Source: Zoogloea oleivorans (GTDB lineage: Bacteria > Pseudomonadota > Gammaproteobacteria > Burkholderiales > Rhodocyclaceae). From it: DNA of 64,000 nucleotides. Location: assembly GCF_008107625.1 (NCBI RefSeq), contig NZ_SDKK01000004.1, positions 215,582 through 279,581 of the forward strand, written 5' to 3'. The translations under genes and the position numbers were made by a program. Position 1 is the first letter of the stretch. The number at the start of each line of letters is the position of its first letter. This document shows positions 26,733-36,217 of the stretch, in pieces. Below the pieces are notes generated by a model, which saw only the letters and a program-made list of their open reading frames with translations, did not search any database and had not been told where the DNA came from.

Positions 26733-27092
26733 ATGGACAAACGCGTCGTTGGAACACTGCTGGGTATTGCCGGAATATTGTTGTGGTTCATGCCGTGGAC
26801 TCAGTTCTCCATGGGGGAGATGGAGTTTGCCCGGACCGGCAGTCACGTTGGCGGGATCGCTTACGTACTCTTGATGAGCTCACTGGCCTACGCGGTCCTG
26901 TCTTGGGTACCGGAGCCTGTGCCACGCATTATTGTGGCAGCGCTCTCGACACTCCTCAGCAGCATCTTCTGGCTGGATGCTGGAGAGGCCGCCGCCTGGG
27001 GCCTGGTTGGGCTATGCATGGTGAGCGGTATCAGTCTGCTACAAGCAATCGAAGAGAACCGTGCCTTCAAGCACGCAGAACAAGCCAAGTAA
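26733..27092 (+). CDS. Small integral membrane protein
   Basis: A 119-aa protein with about four hydrophobic segments (GTLLGIAGILLWFMPW, GGIAYVLLMSSLAYAVLSWV, RIIVAALSTLLSSIFWL, WGLVGLCMVSGISLLQAI) and a charged C-terminal tail. AGGAGG precedes the ATG. It follows the lipoprotein gene closely and converges with sngC. No family was recognised. Confidence 0.75.
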   Translation: MDKRVVGTLLGIAGILLWFMPWTQFSMGEMEFARTGSHVGGIAYVLLMSSLAYAVLSWVPEPVPRIIVAALSTLLSSIFWLDAGEAAAWGLVGLCMVSGISLLQAIEENRAFKHAEQAK

Positions 27093-27131
27093 GCCTTAGG
27101 ACCGAGGGGGCGTTTCAGTCACCCACCGCTA

Positions 27132-29375
27132 TCATCCAATCAGGTGGCTGAGCCCCGCAGCGAATCGTCGGGCCTCATTGAGTTCCAGGTTCAGAGACGC
27201 AAACGACTTTCTCAGAAGCTCCTCGGGCATCGCCCAGTCCCATTTTTCACGCAGGATGTTCTTCGCTTCGGCGAGTATACGGACGGGGTCAAGGTCGGTC
27301 ATCTCGCCGACCCTTGCCACAGCATCAAGCAGTCGGTCCGTGGACACCCCCGGGACAGCCAAGGCAACACCCTCATTGTTGGCACGTAGCCCCATCGTCG
27401 CGAGGAGCATGACCAAAGCATCATTCACGGCATCACCCAGCCACGTAACAAGCACCGCTTCGTGCCCCCACTGGAACACCTGGGACGTGTGCAGGTTCGT
27501 TCGACGATAGTAGTCCCGGGCCTCTGCCAGCAGGGCTGCGGCGCTTTGGTCGAGAAATGGTACCGGCGTGCTCTCGGCCAACACCGCCCGCATCTCTTGG
27601 CGGACGACGTCGTGCACCACCGCACCGCCACCATCGAAGGCTGGAGGCGCACCTCCTCTGTCAGGCGTAACCATGACCACCTTGTTCTCGGAGTCGACAT
27701 CCAGCACCCGCCAGCGACGACCGGCGAAAATGACTCGCTGGTCGGGCAGCAGTGGATGTGAAACAGGAAGTGAGCCCAGAGTCTTGCCTTCGCAGAGGAG
27801 GCGAAACTCGTCGTCGGACGCAAAGGCGGCATAGAACTCGTAGCGGTTGACCAGCTTCTCACCCAGCTCACCGTGCAGCAGCAAACCGGAGCTATCCTGG
27901 GTAAGCAATTGCTTGTCACCCATGTGCCGAAGCAGGGACACGAAATCAGTGCGGTCCAGTCCTTCAAACGGGCCCCCTTTCACAAGGAGCGCCCATAGCT
28001 CACCTGCCATAGCCCCTCCACGCTCAGCAATGACAGAGAGAATCTGCTGGATGAGAGTCGAGCAGTGCAGACCACCGACTGAAGGTGGTTCAAACCACCC
28101 GCGGAGAAGCAGGCGCACCATCGCGATCGTTTGGACAAGCCCTTCCCTGATCGAGTCAGACAATCCCGACTTCGGACCGAGCTCCGGCTCAATGCAGTAG
28201 CCTCGCAAAATCGCCGGCTCACCCTTTCGGCGCCCGGAGCGTCCCAATCGCTGCCGCAAGCTTGCGATGGAAGGAGGTGGGCCGATTTGGCTTATGCTTT
28301 TCACGGCACCGATGTCGATGCCAAGCTCCAAAGTGGTGGTGCATATGGCGGTTGCCGGCTTGGAGCCGTCCTTCAGAGCTCTCTCGGCATCCTCGCGGAA
28401 GTCCTTCGATAGGCTGCCATGGTGTGCCCAGAACTCATTCGGCACACCTTGCTGCTCACAGCGCCGGCGCAGCAGATCCGAGTAAAGCTCGACTTGCCGA
28501 CGGCTGTTTGGAAACACCAAATTATTCGAGCCCCGCAGCACCTTGTAGAGGTGCTCGGCCACCTCCAGGGTACTCCCAGGAACAAGGTCTTCCACCTCGG
28601 GATCCCTGATCTCCGGCAGCCCCTCGGCTCGAGCAGGTTTCTCGACGTAGCCCTTGATGAGGATCTTGAGCTCTTGCCCACCACTCCCCGCCACGATCAG
28701 ATCGACGAGGTTTGGCTTGTCTGGGCGCAGGAACTGGGCAGCCAAACCCATGTCCCCGAGTGTCGCCGAGAGGCCTACCCGCGGCAGCCGCCGGTCGACC
28801 GTCCGCTCAAGGCGGCACATCAGCGACTGAAGCTGCTTGCCCCGCTCCGAGCCGATAAAGGCGTGCAATTCGTCCACGACGACATAGCGTAGCTTCGACA
28901 TCAGCCCTGGCAGGGCCGTCCCACGCCGCACGAACAAGGCTTCAAGGGATTCAGGGGTGATCAGAAGCACGCCCCTGCCATCCTTGAGGAACTTGTGCTT
29001 CCGACTCACCGCTACATCACCATGCCATGCAACAACCGGAATATCGAGTGAGTCGCACAGCCCCGTGAGCCGCCCCCACTGGTCGTTGATGAGCGCCTTC
29101 AAGGGACTGATATAGAGCACTGAGCCAATGTGTGGCTCGTGACGCAGCATGTGCGTGAGGATGGGGAAGAACGCTGCCTCGGTCTTGCCCGCAGCTGTCG
29201 GAGCCGCAATGATGACATCCCGGTCCGCGTCGATAAGCGCGGGAATCGCTTTCTCTTGCGCATCACGGAGTGCGGTCCAGCCCTCGCTCCAGATCCAACG
29301 CTGGATGCGTACATCCAGCAGAGCAAAACCTTGCGAGCCCCCGTCAGAGCTTGAAGCTGGTGAGTTCGTCGTCAT
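27132..29375 (-). CDS. sngC: Shango helicase SngC (DEAD/DEAH box, Lhr-like)
   Basis: The 747-aa protein is a superfamily 2 helicase: Q-motif region DAQEKAIPALI, Walker A APTAAGKTEAAF, DELH box in VVVDELHAFIGSERG, LSATLGDMG, and motif VI RLGRSGRRKGEP. A long C-terminal extension of Lhr/BrxHI type follows. The Shango phage-defence system consists of a TerB-domain protein, an ATPase and such a helicase, which is exactly the set encoded here in order sngA-sngB-sngC. The start overlaps the end of sngB by 32 bases. The role of the helicase in sensing or attacking phage DNA is not settled. Confidence 0.85.
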   Translation of the reverse strand: MTTNSPASSSDGGSQGFALLDVRIQRWIWSEGWTALRDAQEKAIPALIDADRDVIIAAPTAAGKTEAAFFPILTHMLRHEPHIGSVLYISPLKALINDQWGRLTGLCDSLDIPVVAWHGDVAVSRKHKFLKDGRGVLLITPESLEALFVRRGTALPGLMSKLRYVVVDELHAFIGSERGKQLQSLMCRLERTVDRRLPRVGLSATLGDMGLAAQFLRPDKPNLVDLIVAGSGGQELKILIKGYVEKPARAEGLPEIRDPEVEDLVPGSTLEVAEHLYKVLRGSNNLVFPNSRRQVELYSDLLRRRCEQQGVPNEFWAHHGSLSKDFREDAERALKDGSKPATAICTTTLELGIDIGAVKSISQIGPPPSIASLRQRLGRSGRRKGEPAILRGYCIEPELGPKSGLSDSIREGLVQTIAMVRLLLRGWFEPPSVGGLHCSTLIQQILSVIAERGGAMAGELWALLVKGGPFEGLDRTDFVSLLRHMGDKQLLTQDSSGLLLHGELGEKLVNRYEFYAAFASDDEFRLLCEGKTLGSLPVSHPLLPDQRVIFAGRRWRVLDVDSENKVVMVTPDRGGAPPAFDGGGAVVHDVVRQEMRAVLAESTPVPFLDQSAAALLAEARDYYRRTNLHTSQVFQWGHEAVLVTWLGDAVNDALVMLLATMGLRANNEGVALAVPGVSTDRLLDAVARVGEMTDLDPVRILAEAKNILREKWDWAMPEELLRKSFASLNLELNEARRFAAGLSHLIG

Positions 29376-30639
29376 CCTCTACCGCCACATCCGTCGCACC
29401 ACCGCTGTCCTGTTCCACTTCAACGTAGTTCACGAGCTCTCTCCAGTCGGCAGAACTGTTCTGCTCGAGTACAGCCAGCAAGTTGATGAACGCCGTGATC
29501 GTCGTCCGCGGCGTGCGAAAGTAAGCCTCTCCCAGCCTCTCCGCACAGTGCAACATGAACGCGGGGATGGCATCGTCAGGCAACAGATACCTGTTCTCAT
29601 CCCCAGATGCATAAACATGCCGGAGCTTGTAGAGCAGCACATAGAAATCTTCGGGCGTAAGGCTGGCCAGGCGCAGCACCGGGCCGGAGTAATCCACCAT
29701 TCCAGCCTTGGCAAAGGTGTTCTCCGCCAACCGGGACTGCAAGGCAGCGTAGCTATAGAGGCCTCGACGCGTGTCCAGGAGAAACTCCGGCGTTCCGCCC
29801 AGCACAATCCCCAGCCCCTCTGCTGAGCCCTGGAGGGAGTCGTTGAGAATGCGCAGGATCTGCTCGTAATTGGCGTTGCGCGCCTGAGTGTTGGAGAGCT
29901 TGTACAGGTTTACCAATTCATCCAGGCAGACCATCAATCCGCTGTAGCCGGCAAGGCGGACAAAACGCGCCAGGAGCTTCAACTGATCATAGATGGAGGC
30001 GTCGTCAATGATGGTGCGCACACCCAGTGCTGCGCGCGCATCGGTCTTCGTCGTGAACTCGCCTCGCAACCAACGAACAGCATCAGCCTTGAGCTGCTCG
30101 TTGCCTTCGTCGAAGCCTCGGCAGTAAGCAGCGATGACCTCCGCAAAGTCATAGCCATTCACCATCTCTGCCAGATGGTCGAGCTTCTCTCGAACAACGA
30201 CTTCTGCTGACTTGCCGCTTGCTTTGGCCTCGGACTTCGCTTGTGAAATGAACTTCTCAACAACACCTGGCAGGGCCCCACCATCAGGCTTCGTGCGAGT
30301 CGCCAGATTCTTGGCCAGCTCGGCGTAAAGCGAACGCGCCTGCCCCCCCGTCGCATGAAGGCGCCGGTCAGGGGTCAGGTCTGCGTGCATGGTGACGAGC
30401 TTCTTCTCCAGCGCGATGGCGCGTACCAGGTTGAGGAAGAAGGTCTTTCCGGAGCCGTACTCTCCAATGACGACCCGAAACCCCGAGCCCGCATCAGCGA
30501 CACGGTCGGCATCCTTCATCAGCGCTTCAAGCTCTTTGACTCGTCCGACTTGGATCAGATGCTGGCCTACACGCGGGACAACACCTGCACGAAGAGATTG
30601 AATGACCGCGTCGCGGTCTTTTGCGCGAATCGTGCTCAT
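29344..30639 (-). CDS. sngB: Shango ATPase SngB (BrxD/DUF2791-like)
   Basis: The 431-aa product is a P-loop ATPase of the BrxD family: AGVVPRVGQHLIQVGRVKEL precedes Walker A in GEYGSGKTFFLNLVRAIAL, and a Walker B-like GLMVCLDELVNLYKLSN follows. The C-terminal part resembles other DUF2791 proteins. It overlaps sngA by four bases (ATGA) and sngC by 32, which indicates tight coupling. BREX also uses such an ATPase, but no PglZ, PglX or BrxC gene is nearby, so Shango is the better assignment. Confidence 0.85.
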   Translation of the reverse strand: MSTIRAKDRDAVIQSLRAGVVPRVGQHLIQVGRVKELEALMKDADRVADAGSGFRVVIGEYGSGKTFFLNLVRAIALEKKLVTMHADLTPDRRLHATGGQARSLYAELAKNLATRTKPDGGALPGVVEKFISQAKSEAKASGKSAEVVVREKLDHLAEMVNGYDFAEVIAAYCRGFDEGNEQLKADAVRWLRGEFTTKTDARAALGVRTIIDDASIYDQLKLLARFVRLAGYSGLMVCLDELVNLYKLSNTQARNANYEQILRILNDSLQGSAEGLGIVLGGTPEFLLDTRRGLYSYAALQSRLAENTFAKAGMVDYSGPVLRLASLTPEDFYVLLYKLRHVYASGDENRYLLPDDAIPAFMLHCAERLGEAYFRTPRTTITAFINLLAVLEQNSSADWRELVNYVEVEQDSGGATDVAVEDDDELTSFKL

Positions 30640-33035
30640 ACGGGGAGCGCCTCTAGAACTTCTTGGTTGATATCGATCGGGTCATCACCCTCGGTGAGCG
30701 GTGCATCGCAGGCATCCAAAGCAGCCTCGTTGATGTGCTCGAGCGCCCCATCGAGCATCAACTCCATATCCGAGGCGGCATCCGCCAGCTCATCCCGCAG
30801 CCAGGAACTACGGGTCACCAGCAAGCGCACAAAGGCTGAGTGGCTTGCATCCAAACCCAAGAGCCCGGTCTGCATCTGCTCGGCCTCTTCTTCCGGCAGC
30901 GCCGTAACGACCTCGGCGCTCTCCTGCCCACCCTCCTCCACAAAAACGTTCGCAAGCAGCGCAGCGACCTCCGCGGTTTCCTTCTGGAGCTGGGCGATAC
31001 GCGCGGGATCGAGGCTGAAGCCCTGTGGCTTCAAATTCGCCGAGCCCACTTCAGCGGTCGCAGGCGCCGGTGCGTCATTTGCATGAAGATCGGCATAGAC
31101 GAGCTTGATATCGAGCCCCAGAGCTCGGTACGTCCGCTCAAGGAACTTCACTTCCGAGGGGCTGACAACGCCATCGGCCTGGGTAAGGTGAGCAAGGAAG
31201 CGCGCTATCGAACGACGGGCATTATCGGCCAGATGCTCAAACTTCTTCTTTACCCCTGCCAGGGTGGCGGGCTGCTCGATACCCAGCCTCAGGTGTGCCT
31301 TGAGACGCTTGCGATGCACCACACTGAGATGGCTCCATGAGTCGACATAACGCGTCAGGGTCAAGAGCTCTTGCGCAGAAGCGTCGCCATCGGCAAGTGC
31401 CACCATACAAGCCAGATCGAGAGTAACGGCTGCCGCCTGATAAACCGCCCCCTCACGCTGGCTTCCCTCGTCGGGAGACGCAGCAAAGAGGGCAATCTTG
31501 TCCTCCGCCTTGGGGGGGCGGACACCTGCCAGCACATCCGGCTCCATGCCAAGCTGCAGATCCTGCAAGGCCCGTGCCAAACCGATCACCCTGTCACGCG
31601 ACAGTGGCCCCGCGCTCTTGAGCCGCCCGGAAAGCTCCCCGAACGACATGACGACCATCCCGTCGCCCACCCGAGATTTCAGGTCATTGAGCTCGGCTTT
31701 CACGGCTGCAGGCCATAGATCAACAGGCAATTGCAGCAACGCTTCCAAAGCATGTGCTTTGTCTGGGTTGCGGCCAACAAAACGGCTGTAGGGCTCCAAG
31801 GCTGAGGTGCAGGTATCGACAAGAGCTTGAAGTTTCTGGACAGGCACCTTCACAGCGGAGACGTCTGGCAGCCCCCCCAAGCTCTGCTGGAACGACTGCC
31901 CGCAAAGCCCCGCGGAGGCCGGCTGGTACGAGCACTGCAGCTTTGTCTTGTTATTCCGGAGGCGGAGGCCTTCTCCATACTCTGCAGCGTACTTTTGCTG
32001 GAACATCCGGGCGAACTCTGCTCCGCATCGCGTCACGGCAGTGCGGCGCGAGATGTTGGGGTCCGCCAGTGCCCAAGCCAACGCCCAGTTGGCAGGCACG
32101 GGCTGCTGGTCAGCAGCAAGCTGACCGAGACCGATCTTCAATCCCAGAGGGAGCTCATAGCAGCGATCAGGAATGGCAGGGGGGGCATCCAGGTACACCT
32201 TCTCCGCCACTTGCTCAGCATCCAGGTAAGCCAGGAAGTGCGTCGCGTATTGCCGGAAGGAATTACTGCCACCGTAGATACCAAGCAAGCGCTGGACCTC
32301 GACCTTTATCGCCGGAATATCGACCTTGGCAGCAGGGTCGGTATTTACATCAACCAAAGCCCTACGTTCCAAGCCATAGAAGAAGAGAAACACATAGCCG
32401 ATATCCGCGCTCGGATCCCGACGACCACCCGCGAGCCACTGAAGGTAAGCACGCCGCGCATCTGGCGTGATGTTCGAGTAGCTCGACCAATAGTCCATAA
32501 GTCGCAACGAAGTCACGACCGGCGCAGTCGCGACACTCAGCTTCGGGTCTATCAGCGCTGGGTCGACCTCCCCATATCGGGCTCGCAGCCCTGAACCGAC
32601 GTAGAGCAGGCCACCCGATATCTCGAAACCCGCGACAGAGACTGTCTCTCCGACAGGAACCCACTTCCACTGACTGCCGACGGGGCCCTCCGGGATCGGA
32701 ATCCGGTGCTCTGCCGTCTGAGGCTCAACACTCAGTACAAATGACGCGAACTCGTCCTTTGGCACCGCGGCTCTTTCCACTTTGAGTGTAGGAGCAGCGC
32801 TGCCACCGTCTTGAGGGACGGGCGCGCCCGCCGAACGTGGCGTACTCACAACGCGCTGAACTGGCTTGGCTCGACTTCCCGAACCCATCATCTTTACAAC
32901 CACCCTGATCACAATAGCCACGGCACCTGCAACAAAGAGTGTGCCCCAAACCTCCTTGGGCACCGAAGCGACGATGCCAACAACGACCATCGCGCCCACC
33001 AGGACCATGCTTGAGCCTGCGTTCTTCTTAGCCAT
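30636..33035 (-). CDS. sngA: Shango protein SngA with TerB-type domains
   Basis: The 799-aa protein starts with two hydrophobic segments (VLVGAMVVVGIVASV, GTLFVAGAVAIVIRVVV) that should anchor it in the inner membrane, followed by a low-complexity linker. The large cytoplasmic part contains a TerB-N-like region (about 130-330), a TerB-like helical domain near 540-640 (LACMVALADGDASAQELLTL, LTQADGVVSPSEVKFLERTY) and a TerB-C-like end. This is the architecture of SngA. It is the first gene of the operon; the promoter must lie in the region shared with the divergent H-NS-like gene. Confidence 0.85.
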   Translation of the reverse strand: MAKKNAGSSMVLVGAMVVVGIVASVPKEVWGTLFVAGAVAIVIRVVVKMMGSGSRAKPVQRVVSTPRSAGAPVPQDGGSAAPTLKVERAAVPKDEFASFVLSVEPQTAEHRIPIPEGPVGSQWKWVPVGETVSVAGFEISGGLLYVGSGLRARYGEVDPALIDPKLSVATAPVVTSLRLMDYWSSYSNITPDARRAYLQWLAGGRRDPSADIGYVFLFFYGLERRALVDVNTDPAAKVDIPAIKVEVQRLLGIYGGSNSFRQYATHFLAYLDAEQVAEKVYLDAPPAIPDRCYELPLGLKIGLGQLAADQQPVPANWALAWALADPNISRRTAVTRCGAEFARMFQQKYAAEYGEGLRLRNNKTKLQCSYQPASAGLCGQSFQQSLGGLPDVSAVKVPVQKLQALVDTCTSALEPYSRFVGRNPDKAHALEALLQLPVDLWPAAVKAELNDLKSRVGDGMVVMSFGELSGRLKSAGPLSRDRVIGLARALQDLQLGMEPDVLAGVRPPKAEDKIALFAASPDEGSQREGAVYQAAAVTLDLACMVALADGDASAQELLTLTRYVDSWSHLSVVHRKRLKAHLRLGIEQPATLAGVKKKFEHLADNARRSIARFLAHLTQADGVVSPSEVKFLERTYRALGLDIKLVYADLHANDAPAPATAEVGSANLKPQGFSLDPARIAQLQKETAEVAALLANVFVEEGGQESAEVVTALPEEEAEQMQTGLLGLDASHSAFVRLLVTRSSWLRDELADAASDMELMLDGALEHINEAALDACDAPLTEGDDPIDINQEVLEALPV

Positions 33036-33354
33036 AATTTCCGGGGTCAGCCGTGCTTCGGGAGCGGGGGAACTAATTCTGAATCAGCAGGGTGAAACCG
33101 TTCATTAATCCGGGAGGTCAACGATAAACAATCGGGATCTGCATCACTGAAAAAAGTGAAACGACGTTTAACCTCAGCCACTCGTCATCTTCGCGATTCA
33201 CGCAGCTTTCGACAGCGTAAAAAATCACTCATAATGTGTGCGTTGCATCACAATGATTTCAGATGCACCTCTCGAGAGAGACGACCAATTTTTGAATCAC
33301 CCTTTGCTGGCTGACAAACTGTCACCGTCCATTCGCAAACAGAAAACCCTACTC

Positions 33355-33747
33355 ATGTCCAAAGACCTCGCCGAGCTGAGTCTTACCGAACTCAAGAAAC
33401 TTCAACGCAAGATCGAGACTGAACTGCAGAAGCGCGAACGCACTTCCCGCTCCCAGTTGCTCAAGAGCATGGAAAAGCTCGCTCAAGAGGCAGGCTACAG
33501 TCTGTCGGAAGTCCTGGGAAAGAATGAAGCCTCGACTGCAGTCACAGCTCCCAAGGAAAAGAAAGCTGGCAAGCCGGCGAGGAAGAAGGCGGTGAAGGAC
33601 AAGAAGCCTTCGGTCATCAAGTTCCGCAATCCTGCCAACCCCGATCAAAGCTGGACCGGACATGGCAGAAAACCCAACTGGGTTGTCGAGCATCTGCAGA
33701 ATGACGGTGCTCTTGAGGCACTTGCCGTGTCGAATCCGACCACGTAA
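33355..33747 (+). CDS. H-NS-family nucleoid-associated protein
   Basis: The 130-aa product has an N-terminal oligomerising coiled coil (LAELSLTELKKLQRKIETEL), a Lys/Ala-rich linker, and the H-NS DNA-binding end KFRNPANPDQSWTGHGRKPNW, where WTGHGR-P-W is the family motif. The open frame reaches back to 33238, but the H-NS match starts at ATG 33355 (MSKDLAELS). H-NS proteins silence AT-rich foreign DNA. Carried beside Shango in a defence island, it could dampen expression of the surrounding genes. It is divergent from sngA. Confidence 0.92.
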   Translation: MSKDLAELSLTELKKLQRKIETELQKRERTSRSQLLKSMEKLAQEAGYSLSEVLGKNEASTAVTAPKEKKAGKPARKKAVKDKKPSVIKFRNPANPDQSWTGHGRKPNWVVEHLQNDGALEALAVSNPTT

Positions 33748-34160
33748 GGGCCACGCAAATCACGTGCTTCCGTAGGTGCCACGTGCGGCCAAGCAGAGCA
33801 GCCACCTAGAATCTTTCCAAACCAACTTACGGCAGTTCGTCCCAACCCTCTACACGGGGCAACCCGCTCGACATTTCTGCTAGCAAGTCGGCAGCCTGTA
33901 TCGAGGCCGGATGGCGATCTGGGCGCTTATCCTTCTGCCAAGGATCTCAAGCTCCATGTGATCATCAGCGCTGAGCCCGTTCTGCTCTAGGGAGGATCTG
34001 GGTCCCGTCAGTACCAAGGCGTCGTCGGCTTTTTTGTCGGTTTGGTGCATCATCCCCTCCGCTGAAAGCGGTCACCAAATTACAACAGTGTTTAAATTCT
34101 ATCCAAGTGCATGCATTGGCTGGCAATCCACAGATTGGCCAGCCCACTGCGGCCTCAACC
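33748..34160. other. Gene-free stretch
   Basis: I see no supported gene in this stretch of about 410 bases between the H-NS-like gene and the IS66 scar. The open frames present lack ribosome sites and family features. A GC-rich segment near 34000-34080 has short repeats but no clear terminator. Confidence 0.5.
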
Positions 34161-34620
34161 GTAAGCGTCCGAACCGAACCGTCTTGACGGCTCGTCAGCC
34201 TATGGCGCGTTGATCTCGTCGATGAAGTCGCCTTCGTCGAGCGCGTAGGCAATCGCCGCATCCAGCCTGAGCAGCAGATCGGAGAGGGATTCGCCGGAGC
34301 GGCGCTTGAGCATGGCCAGTGCATCGCTCGAGTCGGCCGCGATGGCAACGCAGCCGGCCGGGCTCATGACGCCGAGGGTGATCTCGCCTTCTTCGAGGAA
34401 GGCCTCAATGTGGGGTAGGTGCAGACCCTCGATGCGGGCGGGCTCGGGGGCGTTCAGCCGGCCTTTGGCGGAGCGAGCTGGAGTGCGTTGGCGACGTTCC
34501 ATGGCAACAATTCTTCCACACGGCTGACCGGGTGATCGGCAATCAGGGCGATGACATGCCGCAGATAGCGGCCTCGCCGTTGAATGCCGTCCTCAGCGAT
34601 TTGAGAACCTTGAGTCTCCT
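34161..34620 (-). mobile_element. IS66-family remnant (right end)
   Basis: On the minus strand the last codons of an IS66 TnpC transposase are readable, including [23 protein letters not shown] with a stop at 34454-34456, followed by a small accessory frame. The left border at 34161 reads GTAAGCGTCC, the typical GTAA start of IS66 terminal repeats. Everything upstream of about 34620 (most of tnpC, tnpB, tnpA and the other end) is missing. It is an inactive scar. Confidence 0.7.
34200..34502 (-). CDS. Small IS66-associated protein
   Basis: A 100-aa frame overlapping the end of the tnpC fragment: basic N-terminus, then [38 protein letters not shown], and an acidic C-terminus [15 protein letters not shown] recall similar small frames downstream of tnpC in IS66-type elements, where their role is unknown. 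The ATG overlaps the tnpC reading frame. It may still be translated but has lost its element. Confidence 0.5.
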   Translation of the reverse strand: MERRQRTPARSAKGRLNAPEPARIEGLHLPHIEAFLEEGEITLGVMSPAGCVAIAADSSDALAMLKRRSGESLSDLLLRLDAAIAYALDEGDFIDEINAP

Positions 34621-34960
34621 GCATGGTGTCCACCTTTCAAATGATGGACACCTTCTCAATTCACATGAGCTCAAACAAGACGGGGCTGACCGGACGATTA
34701 CACTCAACCGGTGGATAGCAAGAGTGCAGCAAATCGGTAAGCTGATGTTCAACCCGATTTCCGACTCAACGGCGAGTGATCGACACTTTGCCCCCTGACA
34801 CCACCAAACTGGTCAACGGCCGTTCGGGCCAAACGCCTGCCACTGGTCGAAAGGCTGTTCATCGGCCAAAGTGGACAGTCAAAAGCATAGACGACTACGT
34901 CGGCTTCCGAACCACAGCCGTCACCGGAGCACCAGGAAAGCTGCCGTTCAACGCCCGAAT

Positions 34961-35593
34961 TCACGGGCATCTGCTTGGAAGAAAAGCACACTGCTGCCCC
35001 ACAGTGGGATCATTCCAGCAGGTCCATTTGGGGCATTGCTTTGGCGCACCAGAACTTCGATTCATTTGATTCCACGCGGAGAATGTGTAACCAGAGATGT
35101 TCTTTGGGTCGGAGCCAATATACAAGACCAAATTCCCATCGTCTTGCATGTCAAGAAAGTAGTTGGCATATGGTTTAACTGACGGGTTCGACTGATAGAT
35201 CGCTTTTTGAGGATCGCCGTTGACACCTTCAGCCGAGATAACGATTCCCCCGTTTTGATATACAACGAAGTGCCCGTCCTGTTGTACGAGTAGACCGGCC
35301 CCAGGGTTTCCTGCAGTTCTGGTCGACCAATTCGCACTCTTGACGATGTCGCTCTCAATTGCATATAGAACAAAATTGCCATCCGTGGCTTGAAGCACCG
35401 CAGTCCATTTTCGATTCGGCGAGGTGAGGCATTGGCCAGGCTTCAAGTAGAAATTTCGAGTGGCAGTGGCGGCGACGAAGGTGCCCTGTCCGGGAATCAC
35501 CGTGCCAATTTCTTCTGTACATGGAGCGGGAGGCTTTGCAGAAGCTTGGCTAACAAAGCAAGAGAACAAGAGAAGAGAAATGATGGATCGCAT
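34961..35593 (-). CDS. Secreted mannose-lectin-like protein (bulb-type lectin domain)
   Basis: The 210-aa precursor has a Sec signal peptide (MRSIISLLLFSCFVSQASA) with likely cleavage after ASA. The mature part has three imperfect copies of the mannose-binding motif QxDxNxVxY: QATDGNFVLY, QQDGHFVVY and QDDGNLVLY, the last being canonical. This is the fold of monocot mannose-binding lectins, shared with LlpA-type bacteriocins. The C-terminal 40 residues hold four Cys (CPKWTCWNDPTVGQQCAFLP), probably disulphide-bonded. It has its own GAAA-rich upstream region and no close partner. A role in carbohydrate binding outside the cell is supported; bacteriocin activity is only a possibility. Confidence 0.82.
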   Translation of the reverse strand: MRSIISLLLFSCFVSQASAKPPAPCTEEIGTVIPGQGTFVAATATRNFYLKPGQCLTSPNRKWTAVLQATDGNFVLYAIESDIVKSANWSTRTAGNPGAGLLVQQDGHFVVYQNGGIVISAEGVNGDPQKAIYQSNPSVKPYANYFLDMQDDGNLVLYIGSDPKNISGYTFSAWNQMNRSSGAPKQCPKWTCWNDPTVGQQCAFLPSRCP

Positions 35594-36217
35594 GAAAATT
35601 TCCTTTCGTAGTTGCTAAAGGAATAACCCCAAGTGTGTGCACTGGTGACTCCGGAGCGCCTAACCTTGTCTTAGGGCGACAGCCCTGCTGCGCAACATTG
35701 CCCCTGCTCCATAACATCCGACACCAAGTGTTCGCTGAAAAACAGGTCTGACGTGGCGTCCGGCTCGCAACGGGCATTTTCGACGCGCAATAACAGAGCA
35801 GCAAAGCCTGCGATCCGATTACGTGCATTTCGGTGCTCTATACCCACTGTGCCGGTCCGGATCGAACGCTTGTGGCCGATAAAAGCCTCCTGTCATGCCA
35901 CCATTTCAGCATAGACGGGCGCCATCGATCCGCAAGTGAAAATGTGACGGTCATCGGCGGCTCTTGGCCGACGACCGACCGCTCCAAACGCCTCTCCAGG
36001 GGCCGGTGCTCCGACAGGGATGTCCGTCGCGCAAAAAAATTGATATCGAAAGGGGAATGGCGCTTACCGGACGCCTGTTTCCGCTCAACGTCGGCTTTCG
36101 AGATAAGATCGCCACCGGCAGGTCATGGCCGATAGTACCCTCTCAGCATCATTGCCGGTAGCGGCCCGTCGCTATGAGTTCAAGAATCTGACTCCGATCA
36201 ACAGCAAGGAGCCAATC
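35594..36217. other. Gene-free stretch upstream of the small recombinase
   Basis: About 620 bases without a convincing gene. Open frames on the + strand around 35833-36135 lack family features and ribosome sites. The stretch should contain the promoters of the lectin gene (minus) and the recombinase gene (plus), but I could not single them out. Confidence 0.5.

Noticed and set aside
27132..33035. BREX system
   Set aside because: The BrxD-like ATPase and Lhr-like helicase also occur in BREX, but PglZ, PglX and BrxC are missing and a TerB-domain protein is present, which fits Shango.
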